The notes under the pieces are model-generated. The model saw only the letters and a list, made by a program, of their open reading frames with translations. It was not told the DNA's origin and did no database searches. 64,000 nt of DNA from Kiloniella litopenaei (lineage in GTDB: Bacteria; Pseudomonadota; Alphaproteobacteria; Kiloniellales; Kiloniellaceae), in NCBI RefSeq assembly GCF_000982415.1, contig NZ_LANI01000017.1, positions 62,001 to 126,000 of the forward strand, given 5' to 3'. Positions within the stretch are counted from its first letter, which is position 1, and each line of letters opens with the position of its first letter. The position numbers were made by a program, and so were the translations under genes. Shown one piece after another: positions 9,175-18,843 of the stretch.

Positions 9175-9209
9175 GAAGTGCCTTTTCTTTCGAGAAGGCA
9201 CTTCTTTTT
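9175..9209 (+). terminator. Terminator/attenuator between TRAP binding protein and permease
   Basis: GAAGTGCCTT (9175-9184) pairs perfectly with 9195-9204, followed by a T5 run. It lies 13 bases after the binding-protein stop and before the permease start. This is the usual arrangement that lets the binding protein be made in excess. Confidence 0.85.
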
Positions 9210-9231
9210 ATCAAGATTGGGAGCCCATATT

Positions 9232-9777
9232 GTGGATTACCGAAATCGATATCCCGCTTTGTTAAGGTATCTAAGCAAATCGATAGATGTCTTTCTTGTA
9301 TCTGGCGGCGTGATTGTTCTCTTACTTATTTTTTCCAATGCGGTATTACGTGGGGCTGCAGGATTTGATCTAGCTTGGTCACTAGAAGTAACAGCGTTTT
9401 TACTCTTGTGGTTGACTTTTCTGGGGTGTGCTGCGGCTACTGCACGTGGTGCACATATGCGTGTTACAGAGATTGTTGAAAACCTCGTTCCTCTTAAGCT
9501 GCAATCCCTATTGCAAATTCTGATCAATCTAGTGATCACAGTTATATTGGTAACTGTACTCTACAATGGAAGTAACATAGCCCTGCATACCTGGGCCCAG
9601 AAAACGACAGTTCTGTATTGGCCAGTGGGTCTTTTGTATGCATCATTGCCGGTTGGAATGTTACTTACACTGATTTTTCATCTGTATAATTGCTTCATAG
9701 ATATACAGGGCATCTCTAAAAATATTGATGGCGGGATTTCGAAATCCGATGACCATAGTTGGGAGGATTTCGAATGA
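9232..9777 (+). CDS. TRAP transporter small permease (DctQ family)
   Basis: A 181-aa four-helix membrane protein. Hydrophobic segments include VFLVSGGVIVLLLIFSNAVL and FLLLWLTFLGCAAATARGAH, the latter with the ARGAH motif conserved in DctQ proteins. GTG at 9232 is chosen because GGGAG stands 8 bases before it. The longer frame from 9178 would start inside the terminator hairpin. Its last codons overlap the large permease gene (ATGA). It forms the membrane complex with DctM. Confidence 0.9.
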   Translation: MDYRNRYPALLRYLSKSIDVFLVSGGVIVLLLIFSNAVLRGAAGFDLAWSLEVTAFLLLWLTFLGCAAATARGAHMRVTEIVENLVPLKLQSLLQILINLVITVILVTVLYNGSNIALHTWAQKTTVLYWPVGLLYASLPVGMLLTLIFHLYNCFIDIQGISKNIDGGISKSDDHSWEDFE

Positions 9778-11057
9778 TTTTACTATTCATCTGTGCCGTA
9801 TTTCTTTTTACAATTGTGATCGGAATACCACTTGTCTGGGCAATTCTAATTACAGCAATATTGCCCATATTTGTATTTGATTTGGGATATCCGTTACAGG
9901 CTGTATATCTGAACTTTATAGGCGGCGTAGAACCAAATCATTTTATTGCCATACCACTGTTCATTTTTGCAGGTGAATTGATGGGGCGTGGTGGGGTTGG
10001 CCAACGAATTATCGATTTTGCAAAAGAAGCTTTTGGCTTTTTACCCGGTGGCCTTGGGTTTGTTGTTGTTGGTGCGTCTATGCTGTTTGGCGGTATTTCC
10101 GGATCAGCGATTGCAGATTCCGCAGCAATTGGTTCGGTCATGATTCCAAATATGGCCAAGCAAGGTTATAAAAAAGCTTTCGCAGGTGGTCTGGTTGCTG
10201 CTGCAGGAACCATTGGCATTATTATTCCGCCATCAATTCCGATGCTTATTTATGGTTTTGTCGGCAATGTATCTGTGGCTGATTTGTTTTTGGCTGGTGT
10301 TGTTCCTGGGCTTATTTTTGGCCTGCTGTTTATGGCTGTGTGTTACTATGTCGGGAAAAAAACAAACTGTGATCCCGGGGGGCAGCGTACTTCTGCCAAG
10401 GCTCTTTGGCGATCATTTGTGCGATCTGCACCAGCGTTATTCATGCCTGTTTTAATACTTGGTGGAATTTTTGGCGGGATTGTTACCCCAACAGAAGCTG
10501 CTGCTGTTGCTGTGGTCTATGGTTTCTTTGTTACTGTTGTTCTGTACAGAGATTTTCATATCAAAGAAATGCCAAAGTTGATCGTTGATTCTTTCATAAC
10601 CAGTGCAATTGTTATGGTTGTCATCGGTGCGACAACTGTATTGGGCTGGCTTATAACACTTGAACAGCTTCCACAAATGCTTGCACAGTTTATCAACAGC
10701 GTGTCCGAAAATCCATTTACCTTTTTGTTACTGGTTAATGTTGTTTTGTTAATGCTTGGTTTGGTTCTGGACCCATTGCCAGCAATTCTGTTGACGGCAC
10801 CTTTGTTTATTCCCACGGCAATGAACTTTGGTGTAGATCCCGTGCATTTGGGGGTCATTATGACGTGTAATGTCGCGGTTGGATTGTTTACACCGCCCGT
10901 TGGTGCAACACTTTATGTCGCATCTCGGATCTCTGGTGTGGGGGTTCTGTCAATCGCGAGGGCAATGGCGCCACTTTATTTAGCTGCTATTTCGGCCTTG
11001 TTACTGGTTACCTATGTTCCGGCAATATCCATGACAATGGTAGAGCTATTCCGGTAG
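9774..11057 (+). CDS. TRAP transporter large permease (DctM family)
   Basis: A 427-aa membrane protein with 11-12 hydrophobic helices and the family signatures FAGELMGRGGVGQRI, GASMLFGGISGSAIADSAA, PPSIPMLIYG and, near the end, NVAVGLFTPPVGATLYV. It carries the ion-coupled translocation path. ATG at 9774 overlaps the DctQ stop and is preceded by GGGAGG. A start five codons earlier is less likely. A hairpin follows the gene at 11090. Confidence 0.94.
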   Translation: MILLFICAVFLFTIVIGIPLVWAILITAILPIFVFDLGYPLQAVYLNFIGGVEPNHFIAIPLFIFAGELMGRGGVGQRIIDFAKEAFGFLPGGLGFVVVGASMLFGGISGSAIADSAAIGSVMIPNMAKQGYKKAFAGGLVAAAGTIGIIIPPSIPMLIYGFVGNVSVADLFLAGVVPGLIFGLLFMAVCYYVGKKTNCDPGGQRTSAKALWRSFVRSAPALFMPVLILGGIFGGIVTPTEAAAVAVVYGFFVTVVLYRDFHIKEMPKLIVDSFITSAIVMVVIGATTVLGWLITLEQLPQMLAQFINSVSENPFTFLLLVNVVLLMLGLVLDPLPAILLTAPLFIPTAMNFGVDPVHLGVIMTCNVAVGLFTPPVGATLYVASRISGVGVLSIARAMAPLYLAAISALLLVTYVPAISMTMVELFR

Positions 11058-11089
11058 TTTTGCGCTATGTTTCGTGAACTTGATTATCA

Positions 11090-11122
11090 TGAGCCTGAAT
11101 TAAACAGCAAAATTCAGGCTCA
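11090..11122 (+). terminator. Hairpin after TRAP permease gene
   Basis: TGAGCCTGAATT (11090-11101) pairs perfectly over 12 bases with 11111-11122, with a 9-base loop, followed by a short T/A-rich tail. It may end or attenuate transcription before the lactonase gene. The tail is weak, so read-through into the next two genes is plausible. Confidence 0.6.
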
Positions 11123-11130
11123 TTTAATCA

Positions 11131-12165
11131 ATGAGTATTAAGGTTAAGAATACAATGATAAGTCTTGATAGTATCGAGAGTGTGGGCACAGGTCTGAACA
11201 GACCAGAATGTGTTTTGGCAACATCAAATGGTCGTTTGTATACAGCTGACTGGCGCGGCGGTGTCGGTATAACCGAAGCTGATGGGGCTCAGTGGTATTT
11301 GTTACCGAATGATAAATCTCTAAATCTAAAGCCAAATGGCATATGCCTTATGCCGGATGGTTCTGTTTTAGTCGCTCATTTAGGTGACACAGACGGTGGT
11401 GTCTATCGTATAGCCGAAGACGGGACAACTACGCCGTTTTGTATAGAGGTTGATGGGGAACCGCTCCCCCCGAGTAACTATGTGCATTTAGATCATAAAG
11501 GCCGTGTCTGGATAACCGTTAGTACACGAAAGATGCCTAGAAGCGAAGGATATAAACCTGATGTGTGTGACGGGTTCGTCGTGCTGGTTGATCCATCAAC
11601 AGAAAATAGGGAACCTAGAATAGTTGCCGATAATCTTGGTTATACAAACGAATGCTTGGTTAGCCCAGATGGCAACACGCTCTATGTAAATGAAACCTTT
11701 GCTCGAAAACTGGTCTCTTTTGATATTGCTGGAAATGGCGATCTCTCTAATAAAAAAATAGTTGCAGAGTTCGATCAGGGGACATTTCCTGACGGTATGA
11801 CCTTTGATACCAAAGGCGGAATATGGATTACCTCTATTGTAAGCAACAGGGTTATCCGTATTGACCCGGATGGTTCTCAGGTCATTATGATCGAAGATTG
11901 CAAACAGGATCACTTGGCATGGGTAGAAGCTGCATTCCAAGCCGGGGAAATGGGACGACCACATCTGGATAATGCACAAAGTAAAAAGTTAAAAAATATC
12001 TCTAGTTTAGCATTTGGTGGTGATGATTTAAAAACGGGATACCTTGGCTGTTTGTTGGATCAGTCTATCTATTCTTTTGCGTCGCCTTATCAGGGACACG
12101 CACCTGTGCACTGGAATTTTAGCGGGCCTCAAAAAATCTTGCCAAATAGTGAGATTGCATCCTGA
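11131..12165 (+). CDS. SMP-30/gluconolactonase-family protein
   Basis: A 344-aa six-bladed beta-propeller of the SMP-30/gluconolactonase/LRE family. Recurrent blade motifs are visible (NGICLMPDGSVLVAH, NECLVSPDGNTLYVNET, PDGMTFDTKGGIWIT). The conserved Asn-Glu and Asp/Asn metal-site regions fit a sugar-lactone hydrolase. The ATG at 11131 has no clear ribosome site. The ATG at 11155 has an AAGG about 11 bases upstream and is an alternative. Its stop overlaps the next gene by one base (TGATG). It likely hydrolyses a lactone made by the adjacent dehydrogenase. Confidence 0.82.
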   Translation: MSIKVKNTMISLDSIESVGTGLNRPECVLATSNGRLYTADWRGGVGITEADGAQWYLLPNDKSLNLKPNGICLMPDGSVLVAHLGDTDGGVYRIAEDGTTTPFCIEVDGEPLPPSNYVHLDHKGRVWITVSTRKMPRSEGYKPDVCDGFVVLVDPSTENREPRIVADNLGYTNECLVSPDGNTLYVNETFARKLVSFDIAGNGDLSNKKIVAEFDQGTFPDGMTFDTKGGIWITSIVSNRVIRIDPDGSQVIMIEDCKQDHLAWVEAAFQAGEMGRPHLDNAQSKKLKNISSLAFGGDDLKTGYLGCLLDQSIYSFASPYQGHAPVHWNFSGPQKILPNSEIAS

Positions 12166-13208
12166 TGAAGCCTTCAAGAACACTAAAGGTTGCGACTGTC
12201 GGGACGGGTTATTTTAGTCGATTTCAATATTCTGCCTGGGCTAGAATTCCCGAGGTGGAAATCGTTGCTATTTGTAATCGAACGTTGGAACCTGCTCAAG
12301 AATTGGCGAATAGATATCAGATTAAATCTATCTATCACGATTTTGATCAAATGTTGGATGAGGTTGCGCCAGATCTGGTTGATATTATCACCCCCCCGAT
12401 AACGCACCAATCATATGTTCGGTCATGTGTCGACAGGAGTATTCCTGCGATCTGCCAAAAGCCTTTTACGCCTTCTCTCAAAGATGCGACTGATTTGGTG
12501 TGCCTGATCAAAGAAAAACAGGCCAAAATCATTATTCATGAAAACTTCCGGTTTCAACCATGGTACCTGAAAGTCAAAGAGCTTTTGGCAGAAAATATTT
12601 TAGGTGAATTGTATCAAATTTCTTATGCGCTTCGTCCCGGTGATGGGCAGGGGGCAGATGCCTATATGGAACGACAACCTTATTTTCAGCAAATGGAACG
12701 TCTATTGGTGCACGAAACGGCAGTGCATTTGATTGATGTTTTCCGTTTTCTTTTTGGAGAAATAAAATCAATTTATGCTGATCTAAGGCGTCTAAACCCC
12801 GTTATTAAAGGGGAAGATGCCGGTATCATTATTTTTGATTTTACCAATGGAACGCGCGGGGTTTTTGATGGAAATAGATTGTCTGATCATAAAGCCAACA
12901 ATCGCCGTCTAACTATGGGTGAGTTAAAGATTGAGGGTGCGAAGGGGACTTTGTTTCTGAACGGCGATGCTGAATTATCTTTTCGTCGGCATGGTGATAA
13001 CCAAGATGAAAAAATAAACTATAGTTGGAACGATTGTGATTTTGGCGGTGATTGCGTTTATAATCTGCAACGTCATGTTGTTGATCATTTGTTGTATAAC
13101 AAAGAGATCATGAACACGGCGTCTGAGTATTTATTAAATGTTCAGGTGGCTGAAGCTGCATATCGGTCAAATGATCTTGGGAAGTGTCTTAATTTGATTG
13201 ATCGCTAA
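12165..13208 (+). CDS. Gfo/Idh/MocA-family oxidoreductase
   Basis: A 347-aa NAD(P)-dependent dehydrogenase. The Rossmann motif VATVGTGYFSRFQYSAW is at the N-terminus, and the family's IICQKPF-type Lys-Pro motif appears as AICQKPFTPSLKDA. A substrate-domain region ERLLVHETAVHLIDVFRFL (catalytic His area) follows. These enzymes oxidise sugars, inositols or sugar acids. It is translationally coupled to the lactonase gene, so the two likely work in sequence. The substrate is not identifiable from the sequence. Confidence 0.88.
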   Translation: MKPSRTLKVATVGTGYFSRFQYSAWARIPEVEIVAICNRTLEPAQELANRYQIKSIYHDFDQMLDEVAPDLVDIITPPITHQSYVRSCVDRSIPAICQKPFTPSLKDATDLVCLIKEKQAKIIIHENFRFQPWYLKVKELLAENILGELYQISYALRPGDGQGADAYMERQPYFQQMERLLVHETAVHLIDVFRFLFGEIKSIYADLRRLNPVIKGEDAGIIIFDFTNGTRGVFDGNRLSDHKANNRRLTMGELKIEGAKGTLFLNGDAELSFRRHGDNQDEKINYSWNDCDFGGDCVYNLQRHVVDHLLYNKEIMNTASEYLLNVQVAEAAYRSNDLGKCLNLIDR

Positions 13209-13275
13209 AACAACTCTTGATAAACGCAATAGTGTTGTTAAAAAATTTGCTCAAATATAAAGGGGATAGTCATTG

Positions 13276-13968
13276 GTGACGGCACTAAAAAAAAAGAAAT
13301 CTAAATCACCAAAAATCTCTTTAACTGAAAAGGCATACAGAGAGCTTAAACGACGTATTCTGGAAAATGAGTTGCCACCGGGGACACAGCTTATGGAAGG
13401 CGAACTGGCAGAGCTGCTAGCCATAAGTAGAACCCCGGCGCGCGAGGCGATGACACGGTTGGAAGTCGAAGGTTTGGTTGAGGTTCGTGCCCGTCATGGT
13501 ATGAAGGTTAAACCAATATCGGTTTCCGATATGAAAGAAATTTATGCATTGCTAACAGGCTTGGAATCAACGGCTGCATGGCAAGCTGCAAAACGAGATC
13601 ATAGCAAGAAAGAGATTGAGAGCTTAAGAGATACCGTTAAGGATATGGAGCGGGCTTTACAGACGCAGGATCTGAAACTTTGGGCTTCATCTGATGAAAA
13701 ATTCCACAAAGTTCTTGTCTCTATGAGTGGTAACAATAGGCTGATTGAACTAGTCGATCGTTTCATTGATCAATCCCATCGGGTCAGGATGTTGACTTTA
13801 ACGTTACGGCCACTCCCCGCGCAATCAAATGAAGATCATGCAAAAGTTGTTGATGCCATAGAAGCAAAAGACGCAGATACTGCCCGTCGTATTCACCGTA
13901 TACATAGGGAAAATGCCGGTAAGCTTTTGGTTGAACTGCTGGAAAAGCATCATCTTACACAATTATAA
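13276..13968 (+). CDS. GntR-family (FadR/FCD type) transcriptional regulator
   Basis: A 230-aa regulator. A Lys-rich N-terminus is followed by the GntR winged helix (KAYRELKRRILENELPPGTQL ... ELLAISRTPAREAMTRLEVEG) and a C-terminal FCD helical effector domain containing D.KFHKVLVSMSGNNRL and an HRIHRENAG tail whose His residues normally bind metal. GTG at 13276 has GGGG 10 bases ahead; a TTG one codon earlier is equally possible. It most likely binds the inverted repeat at 7973-8014 and responds to an intermediate of the acid-sugar pathway. Confidence 0.9.
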   Translation: MTALKKKKSKSPKISLTEKAYRELKRRILENELPPGTQLMEGELAELLAISRTPAREAMTRLEVEGLVEVRARHGMKVKPISVSDMKEIYALLTGLESTAAWQAAKRDHSKKEIESLRDTVKDMERALQTQDLKLWASSDEKFHKVLVSMSGNNRLIELVDRFIDQSHRVRMLTLTLRPLPAQSNEDHAKVVDAIEAKDADTARRIHRIHRENAGKLLVELLEKHHLTQL

Positions 13969-14101
13969 GAAAACAGTTTGACTATATTGTACCCAGTTGT
14001 CTGGTTGGCAATGGTGTTCTTAACGTCATCATAAATTCCGCTGTTCAATTCATAAAAAATATTACAAATATTATTTTCCTGAAAAGGGCCTTTGAGAAAG
14101 C

Positions 14102-15034
14102 ATGTTTGATATTTTAATCAAGGTTTCCCCTTTTTTTGGTCTTGTTGCTCTTGGTTATCTGATTAAACAAAAACAGATTATATCAGTAGCTGGGCAGTTA
14201 TATCTCACGCGCTTTATCATGTATGTCTCGCTTCCTGCTGTTCTGCTAGAAAAGCTCGCGACGACAGATTTTGACATGTTGTTAAATTTCAAATTTCTGG
14301 GGGCTTATAGCTTTTCCTTACTCCTTCTCTTAATGTCGAGTGGAGCCCTCGGTTTTCTTGTCTTTGAGCGCAAGGCATCGCATGCCATTATGATAGGCCT
14401 TGGCAGTGTCTATGCAAATATTGGCTTTCTAGCTATCCCGGTCTTGGCGCTAAGTGTTGGTGAGTGGACCTCTATTCCGCTTGCTCTTATGCTGACAATT
14501 GATCTGGTGATCCTGTTGCCGCTAGCTTCTTTTTTCTTACAGCTTACGACAATGCAAAGTGTGGATAATGCCCACACCCCTATGAAAATTTTAAAGCGTT
14601 CTCTTCTCAATCCCTTGATTGTTTCTATTGTCATTGGGCTTTGTCTGTCAGCTATGAGGATTAAGGTGGGGGAGCCGATAACAGATATCTTGAAATTTAT
14701 TGGAAATACCGCAGGGCCTTGTGCCATGTTTATTGTCGGGACATCGTTGGTTGGACGAAAAATAAGCGCAAAGCCTTATGAGGCTGGTTTCATATCTATT
14801 TTCAAGCTCTGTATCGCCCCTTTTGTTGTTTTTGTGGTGATGACAAGCTTTGAGGTTTCCCCCACATGGATAATGGCTGCAACTTTGGGTGCTGCTATGC
14901 CATGCGCCGCTGTTTTAGGTGTTGTTGCAGAAGAATATAAGGTCATGCCTTTCCAAGCCTCTACGGCGGTTGTCTTGACAACGTTATGTGCTGCGGGAAC
15001 TCTGCCGTTCTTAATTCATTATTTTCCTGGTTGA
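14102..15034 (+). CDS. AEC-family (auxin efflux carrier-like) permease
   Basis: A 310-aa membrane protein with about ten hydrophobic helices in the AEC/bile-acid-transporter fold: ILIKVSPFFGLVALGYLIKQ at the start, GLGSVYANIGFLAIPVL (the family's N-G-ha motif region) in the middle, and GAAMPCAAVLGVVAEEY near the end. Bacterial members export or import malate, malonate or other organic acids. It stands alone 133 bases after the GntR gene and could belong to the same catabolic locus. A short hairpin at 15082-15102 follows it. Confidence 0.87.
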   Translation: MFDILIKVSPFFGLVALGYLIKQKQIISVAGQLYLTRFIMYVSLPAVLLEKLATTDFDMLLNFKFLGAYSFSLLLLLMSSGALGFLVFERKASHAIMIGLGSVYANIGFLAIPVLALSVGEWTSIPLALMLTIDLVILLPLASFFLQLTTMQSVDNAHTPMKILKRSLLNPLIVSIVIGLCLSAMRIKVGEPITDILKFIGNTAGPCAMFIVGTSLVGRKISAKPYEAGFISIFKLCIAPFVVFVVMTSFEVSPTWIMAATLGAAMPCAAVLGVVAEEYKVMPFQASTAVVLTTLCAAGTLPFLIHYFPG

Positions 15035-15164
15035 AATTTATATGAAATCTGGATGGCAGTGACCTGTCGTCTTTTCCTAAGGCTACGCAAATAAAGCGTA
15101 GCAATCTTCACGATGCCTGAGATGCGTTTGATGTCGTTTGTGATTAATTATTAACGATCGCGAA

Positions 15165-15188
15165 TTGATAGTGTTACAATTGATACAA
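15165..15188 (+). promoter_or_regulatory. TTGATA/TTGATACAA repeat upstream of the kinase gene
   Basis: TTGATA (15165-15170) and TTGATACAA (15180-15188) occur in direct orientation about 80 bases before the kinase start. The same word recurs in doublets at 20738, 20951 and 22408, upstream of unrelated secreted-protein genes. A shared site for the adjacent OmpR-type regulator is the simplest explanation, but it is unproven. Confidence 0.4.
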
Positions 15189-15267
15189 ATAACAATTGCT
15201 TAGACATCTAACAGATACCTTCACCTGGTACTGTAATTAGATAGAATTATTGTATTGTGGCTCATAT

Positions 15268-17532
15268 ATGAAAGAAATTGATGGGGTGAAGTCTGTTTTT
15301 GAGGCGGTATTGCAAAAGGGATCTCAAATGGAGGCTGGTTGTGCGACCTTCGATCAAGCTGGGCGTTTGCTCACGATGGATGATAGTTTTTTGCGGTTAT
15401 CAGATGAAGAAAAACAAGGTTTCTCTGATACAAAGGCAGAGCAATATGTATTGGAAAGATCCTTAGGCGGGACTGAAAACTCAACAAAAATTAAACAAGT
15501 TGTTCGTAGATGGCGATCCTCTGAAAAAGGTTTTATTTGGCAAGGTCATGTTGGTGATAAGCTTACATTATCCCGTTACATAACATCAGAAGGTAAAACC
15601 TGTTACCTGAAAGTTCCTCTTGAAAATGAAGCATTAAACGATCAAATACCCTCGTCGGAGGTGCTTTTTGATGTAATCCAGTCATTAGATATAGCTGTCG
15701 CACTTTATGATGCAGATCTGTGCTTCGTCCTCTCAAATCAAAAGTATGCCGATATGATTGCTGTGCGTCAGGATCAGTTGCGTCCGGGGCAGCCTATACA
15801 TGAAATTATGCAAGGCTTGACTACGAAAAATCGAGATCACTGTGATCATGATGCTGCAATCTCACTTGCCCGAAAAGCCAAGAAACTTGTTAGCAAAATT
15901 ATTGAATCTATCACGCGTTATGAAAAGGGGCTTGAAGTAAAGCGTTCAGACGGCCGGATACTGTTAAGTTCTTCACATGAAACCGGGTTTGGCGGTTATT
16001 TGGTAACGGTCAAGGATGTTACGGAACAAAGACAAATCGAAGAAGCCCGTCGTGAAGCCGATATGTTGTTGCATAAAATTGTCGAAGCATGTCCCACGAA
16101 CTTTTTGGTATCTCGCGTTTCTGATGGAAAAATCATATATTTTCCGCCAGCTTCCCGTGATCGATTTGGCGATATTGATACCGCAAAAAGCTTCTTTATA
16201 AAGCCTCAGGACCGTGAAGACTATCTTAAGGCCTTGCTTCCAACAGGGACTTTGGATGATTACAGGGTTCAATTTCGTCGGCGAGATGGTTCTATTATGC
16301 AGGGACTGACTTCTGCGCGTGTTACGGATTATAAGGGGGAAGACGTTATTGTTTCTTCCACGCGTGATATTACAGAACAGCTTTTGATGCAAAAAGAGTT
16401 GGAAGAGCAACGGGAAATTGCGCATCAGAATGAAAAAATATCAGCACTGGGCGGTTTGCTTGCGGGGGTTGCACATGAACTGAATAACCCACTTTCTATC
16501 GTCGTAGGTTATGCCTTGATGCTTCAGGATAAAACGGATGATCCCGAGGTAAAGCGAAGAGTAGATCGGATTGCAATCGCTGCGGAACGTTGCGCCAAAA
16601 TCGTTAAAACATTTTTGGCTATGGCAAGACAACGCCCGATGCAGATAGAAAATTGTAATTTGAACGAAGCAATCGAAGTTGCCATGGATGTTGCTGGTTA
16701 CGGGTTAAGGGTATCTGGCGCGAAAATAACTTTATCATTGGCAAATGATTTGCCCTGTGTTGCTGCCGACCATGATCAAATGGCACAGGTCTTTACCAAT
16801 TTAATTGTTAATGCAGAGCATGCGTTGTCTGAAAAAGGTGAAGAAGGGGAACTAGTCATTCGTTCTTCCTTTGACGAGCTATTGGCAGAAGTGGTTGTTG
16901 ATGTAATTGATAATGGCGTTGGTATTCCCAAGGAAATACAAGCAAGAATTTTCGAACCATTTTTTACGACCAAAGATGTCGGAAGTGGGACCGGGGTTGG
17001 CCTTGCTTTTTGTCACCGTATTGTTGATGCCCACAATGGTAACTTGTCATTCCGATCATCATTGAAAACCGGAACTTGTTTCACCGTTCGAATGAAGGCA
17101 TCTGGTGAAAATCAAATCAATGATGATGTTCTTAATGTAACTGAGCCTAGAAATCTGAAGCAACGCGTTTTGGTTGTTGACGATGAACAAGGGGTCGCAG
17201 ATCTAATTAGTGAAATTCTGACTGAAGATGGATATCAGGTGACAACGGTAAATTCTGCGAAAGCCGCGTTAATTGAATTACAACACCATTCATTTGAAGC
17301 CGTTTTAAGTGACGTAAAAATGCCGGGTATAGATGGCACAGAGCTTTTGCAGCGGATTACGGAACAGTTTCCGGAAATGGCTTCACGAACAGCTTTTGTC
17401 ACAGGAGACACGTTAAGCACGGATGTCGCCAGTTTTATCGAACATTCAAAGTGTTTGCATATAGAAAAGCCTGTATCTCCCCGAGAGCTTGTTATGTTGG
17501 TACAATCGCTTATACAGAAAAACGGGAAATAG
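15268..17532 (+). CDS. Hybrid PAS-sensor histidine kinase with C-terminal receiver
   Basis: A cytoplasmic-looking 754-aa hybrid kinase with no membrane segment. Two PAS-like domains (about residues 125-255 and 265-375) precede a HisKA domain with [17 protein letters not shown], then a HATPase with the N-box [17 protein letters not shown] and [11 protein letters not shown] receiver (about 630-750) follows with VLVVDDEQG and the phosphoacceptor Asp in [15 protein letters not shown] at 15268 is preferred to the TTG at 15250, though neither has a strong ribosome site. The partner response regulator starts 5 bases after the stop. TTGATAC-type repeats stand upstream at 15165-15188, suggesting autoregulation. 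Confidence 0.92.
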   Translation: MKEIDGVKSVFEAVLQKGSQMEAGCATFDQAGRLLTMDDSFLRLSDEEKQGFSDTKAEQYVLERSLGGTENSTKIKQVVRRWRSSEKGFIWQGHVGDKLTLSRYITSEGKTCYLKVPLENEALNDQIPSSEVLFDVIQSLDIAVALYDADLCFVLSNQKYADMIAVRQDQLRPGQPIHEIMQGLTTKNRDHCDHDAAISLARKAKKLVSKIIESITRYEKGLEVKRSDGRILLSSSHETGFGGYLVTVKDVTEQRQIEEARREADMLLHKIVEACPTNFLVSRVSDGKIIYFPPASRDRFGDIDTAKSFFIKPQDREDYLKALLPTGTLDDYRVQFRRRDGSIMQGLTSARVTDYKGEDVIVSSTRDITEQLLMQKELEEQREIAHQNEKISALGGLLAGVAHELNNPLSIVVGYALMLQDKTDDPEVKRRVDRIAIAAERCAKIVKTFLAMARQRPMQIENCNLNEAIEVAMDVAGYGLRVSGAKITLSLANDLPCVAADHDQMAQVFTNLIVNAEHALSEKGEEGELVIRSSFDELLAEVVVDVIDNGVGIPKEIQARIFEPFFTTKDVGSGTGVGLAFCHRIVDAHNGNLSFRSSLKTGTCFTVRMKASGENQINDDVLNVTEPRNLKQRVLVVDDEQGVADLISEILTEDGYQVTTVNSAKAALIELQHHSFEAVLSDVKMPGIDGTELLQRITEQFPEMASRTAFVTGDTLSTDVASFIEHSKCLHIEKPVSPRELVMLVQSLIQKNGK

Positions 17533-17537
17533 TTTTT

Positions 17538-18245
17538 ATGAACGCGAATGGTTATCAAATCATTGTTTGTGACGATGAGCCGCATTTACGTGAAATGGTT
17601 GCTGAATATCTGAGCGATCGTGGCTATGAGATAATAGAGGCGGCGAATGCAAAATCTATGTATGAAGCTTCTGAAATGTATTCGCCAGATCTTGTCATTC
17701 TGGATATTAATATGCCCGGGGAAGACGGGTTAACAGCCTTGCGTAATTTGCGGAATAGCTCTGACGTACCTGTTATAATGTTAACGGCAGCTTCAGAAGT
17801 TGTTGATCGTATCGTTGGGCTTGAAATGGGGGCCGATGACTATCTGGCTAAACCGGTTGATCTAAGAGAGTTGGAAGCAAGGATAAAGGCTACTTTACGT
17901 CGAAGGCCTGGAGTAATATTTGATCAAAAATCGCCAAAAACCACAGGGTCTGTTCAGTTTGGCCTATGTCGTCTTGATCTTGACAGCGCACAGCTTTTTG
18001 ATGCTGACAATAATGAAATTGCCATCACTGCTATGGAATTTAGCTTGTTGCGTGTTTTTTCCGAAAATGCGGGTCGTGTGTTAAATCGGGATCAGTTGCT
18101 TGAACAGGCTCATGATAGAGATTGGGAGCCATTTGACCGTTCGATTGATCTGCGTATTTCACGTCTTCGCCGCAAGATTGAAACAAACCCGACAAAGCCA
18201 GAGATTATTCGTACTGTCAGGGGGATTGGTTATGTATTTGGTTAA
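17538..18245 (+). CDS. OmpR-family response regulator
   Basis: A 235-aa regulator: a receiver domain (IIVCDDEPHLREMVAEYLSD, phosphoacceptor Asp in LVILDINMPGEDGLTAL, Thr in VIMLTAAS, Lys in DDYLAKPVDLREL), then a C-terminal winged helix (GLCRLDLDSAQL ... RSIDLRISRLRRKIE). The start at 17538 gives the standard N-terminus; a longer frame from 17451 would run inside the kinase gene. Its proximity to the hybrid kinase makes them a phosphorelay pair. TTGATAC repeats in the neighbourhood are candidate targets. Confidence 0.94.
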   Translation: MNANGYQIIVCDDEPHLREMVAEYLSDRGYEIIEAANAKSMYEASEMYSPDLVILDINMPGEDGLTALRNLRNSSDVPVIMLTAASEVVDRIVGLEMGADDYLAKPVDLRELEARIKATLRRRPGVIFDQKSPKTTGSVQFGLCRLDLDSAQLFDADNNEIAITAMEFSLLRVFSENAGRVLNRDQLLEQAHDRDWEPFDRSIDLRISRLRRKIETNPTKPEIIRTVRGIGYVFG

Positions 18246-18269
18246 GGATACCGGAAGTGTTGTTAGCTC

Positions 18270-18809
18270 TTAGCTTTGGGGGATCGCTATCATTATATCG
18301 CGGGCTTTATTTTCATCGCAGGGGATATTTTTAAGAAGGACATGTTTCTCGTCCATTCCTGTCAGAACACTTCCGCAATCACCCGGTGACATTGACCATA
18401 TTTCTTGGCTTTTCTGTGTTTCAACATTCAAATAGTAGGCTTTGCCCGAACCGTTATATCCTTCTGTTGCGACATAAAGCGATTTTCTATCGGTTCCCCA
18501 CATGAAGCTGGTAATAGAAAAAGCCCAGTCTCCACCTTGCCAGGTTCTTTTTGTCAGGGTGTAGGGACCAACCATTGGGGCATCAAATTTTAGTTTTACA
18601 ACCGAAATATTGGTACCGAGAGCGTCATCACAATAAACATCAACAGAAAACTCCCCAATGGGCTGCACATATCTATCTGCTTCGCATGTTTCAACGAAGT
18701 CTTTAAGGGCTGGTTTTTGTTCGTTTGCGAATACACTGGGGGCACAAGTGAAGAATAATCCCGTGAGCAAAAATAAAAACGAGCCAGCAGAAAGTGTTTT
18801 CGTCAACAT
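18270..18809 (-). CDS. Secreted protein of unknown family
   Basis: A predicted exported protein of about 179 aa. The N-terminus MLTKTLSAGSFLFLLTGLFF is followed by an Ala-containing cleavage region (SVFA before NEQKP). The mature part has four Cys (ETCEAD, DVYCDD, PGDCG, NIPCDE), perhaps in two disulphides, and beta-strand-rich segments with FSITSFMWGTDRKSLYVATEG resembling a propeller blade. AAGG 7 bases ahead supports the ATG at 18809; an ATG six codons earlier (18827) is an alternative. It follows a small acidic ORF by 34 bases and converges on the response regulator gene. I do not recognise the family. Confidence 0.7.
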   Translation of the reverse strand: MLTKTLSAGSFLFLLTGLFFTCAPSVFANEQKPALKDFVETCEADRYVQPIGEFSVDVYCDDALGTNISVVKLKFDAPMVGPYTLTKRTWQGGDWAFSITSFMWGTDRKSLYVATEGYNGSGKAYYLNVETQKSQEIWSMSPGDCGSVLTGMDEKHVLLKNIPCDENKARDIMIAIPQS

Positions 18810-18843
18810 GGGTAGGCCTTTTTTCATGTGTGTGCCGAAAAGT

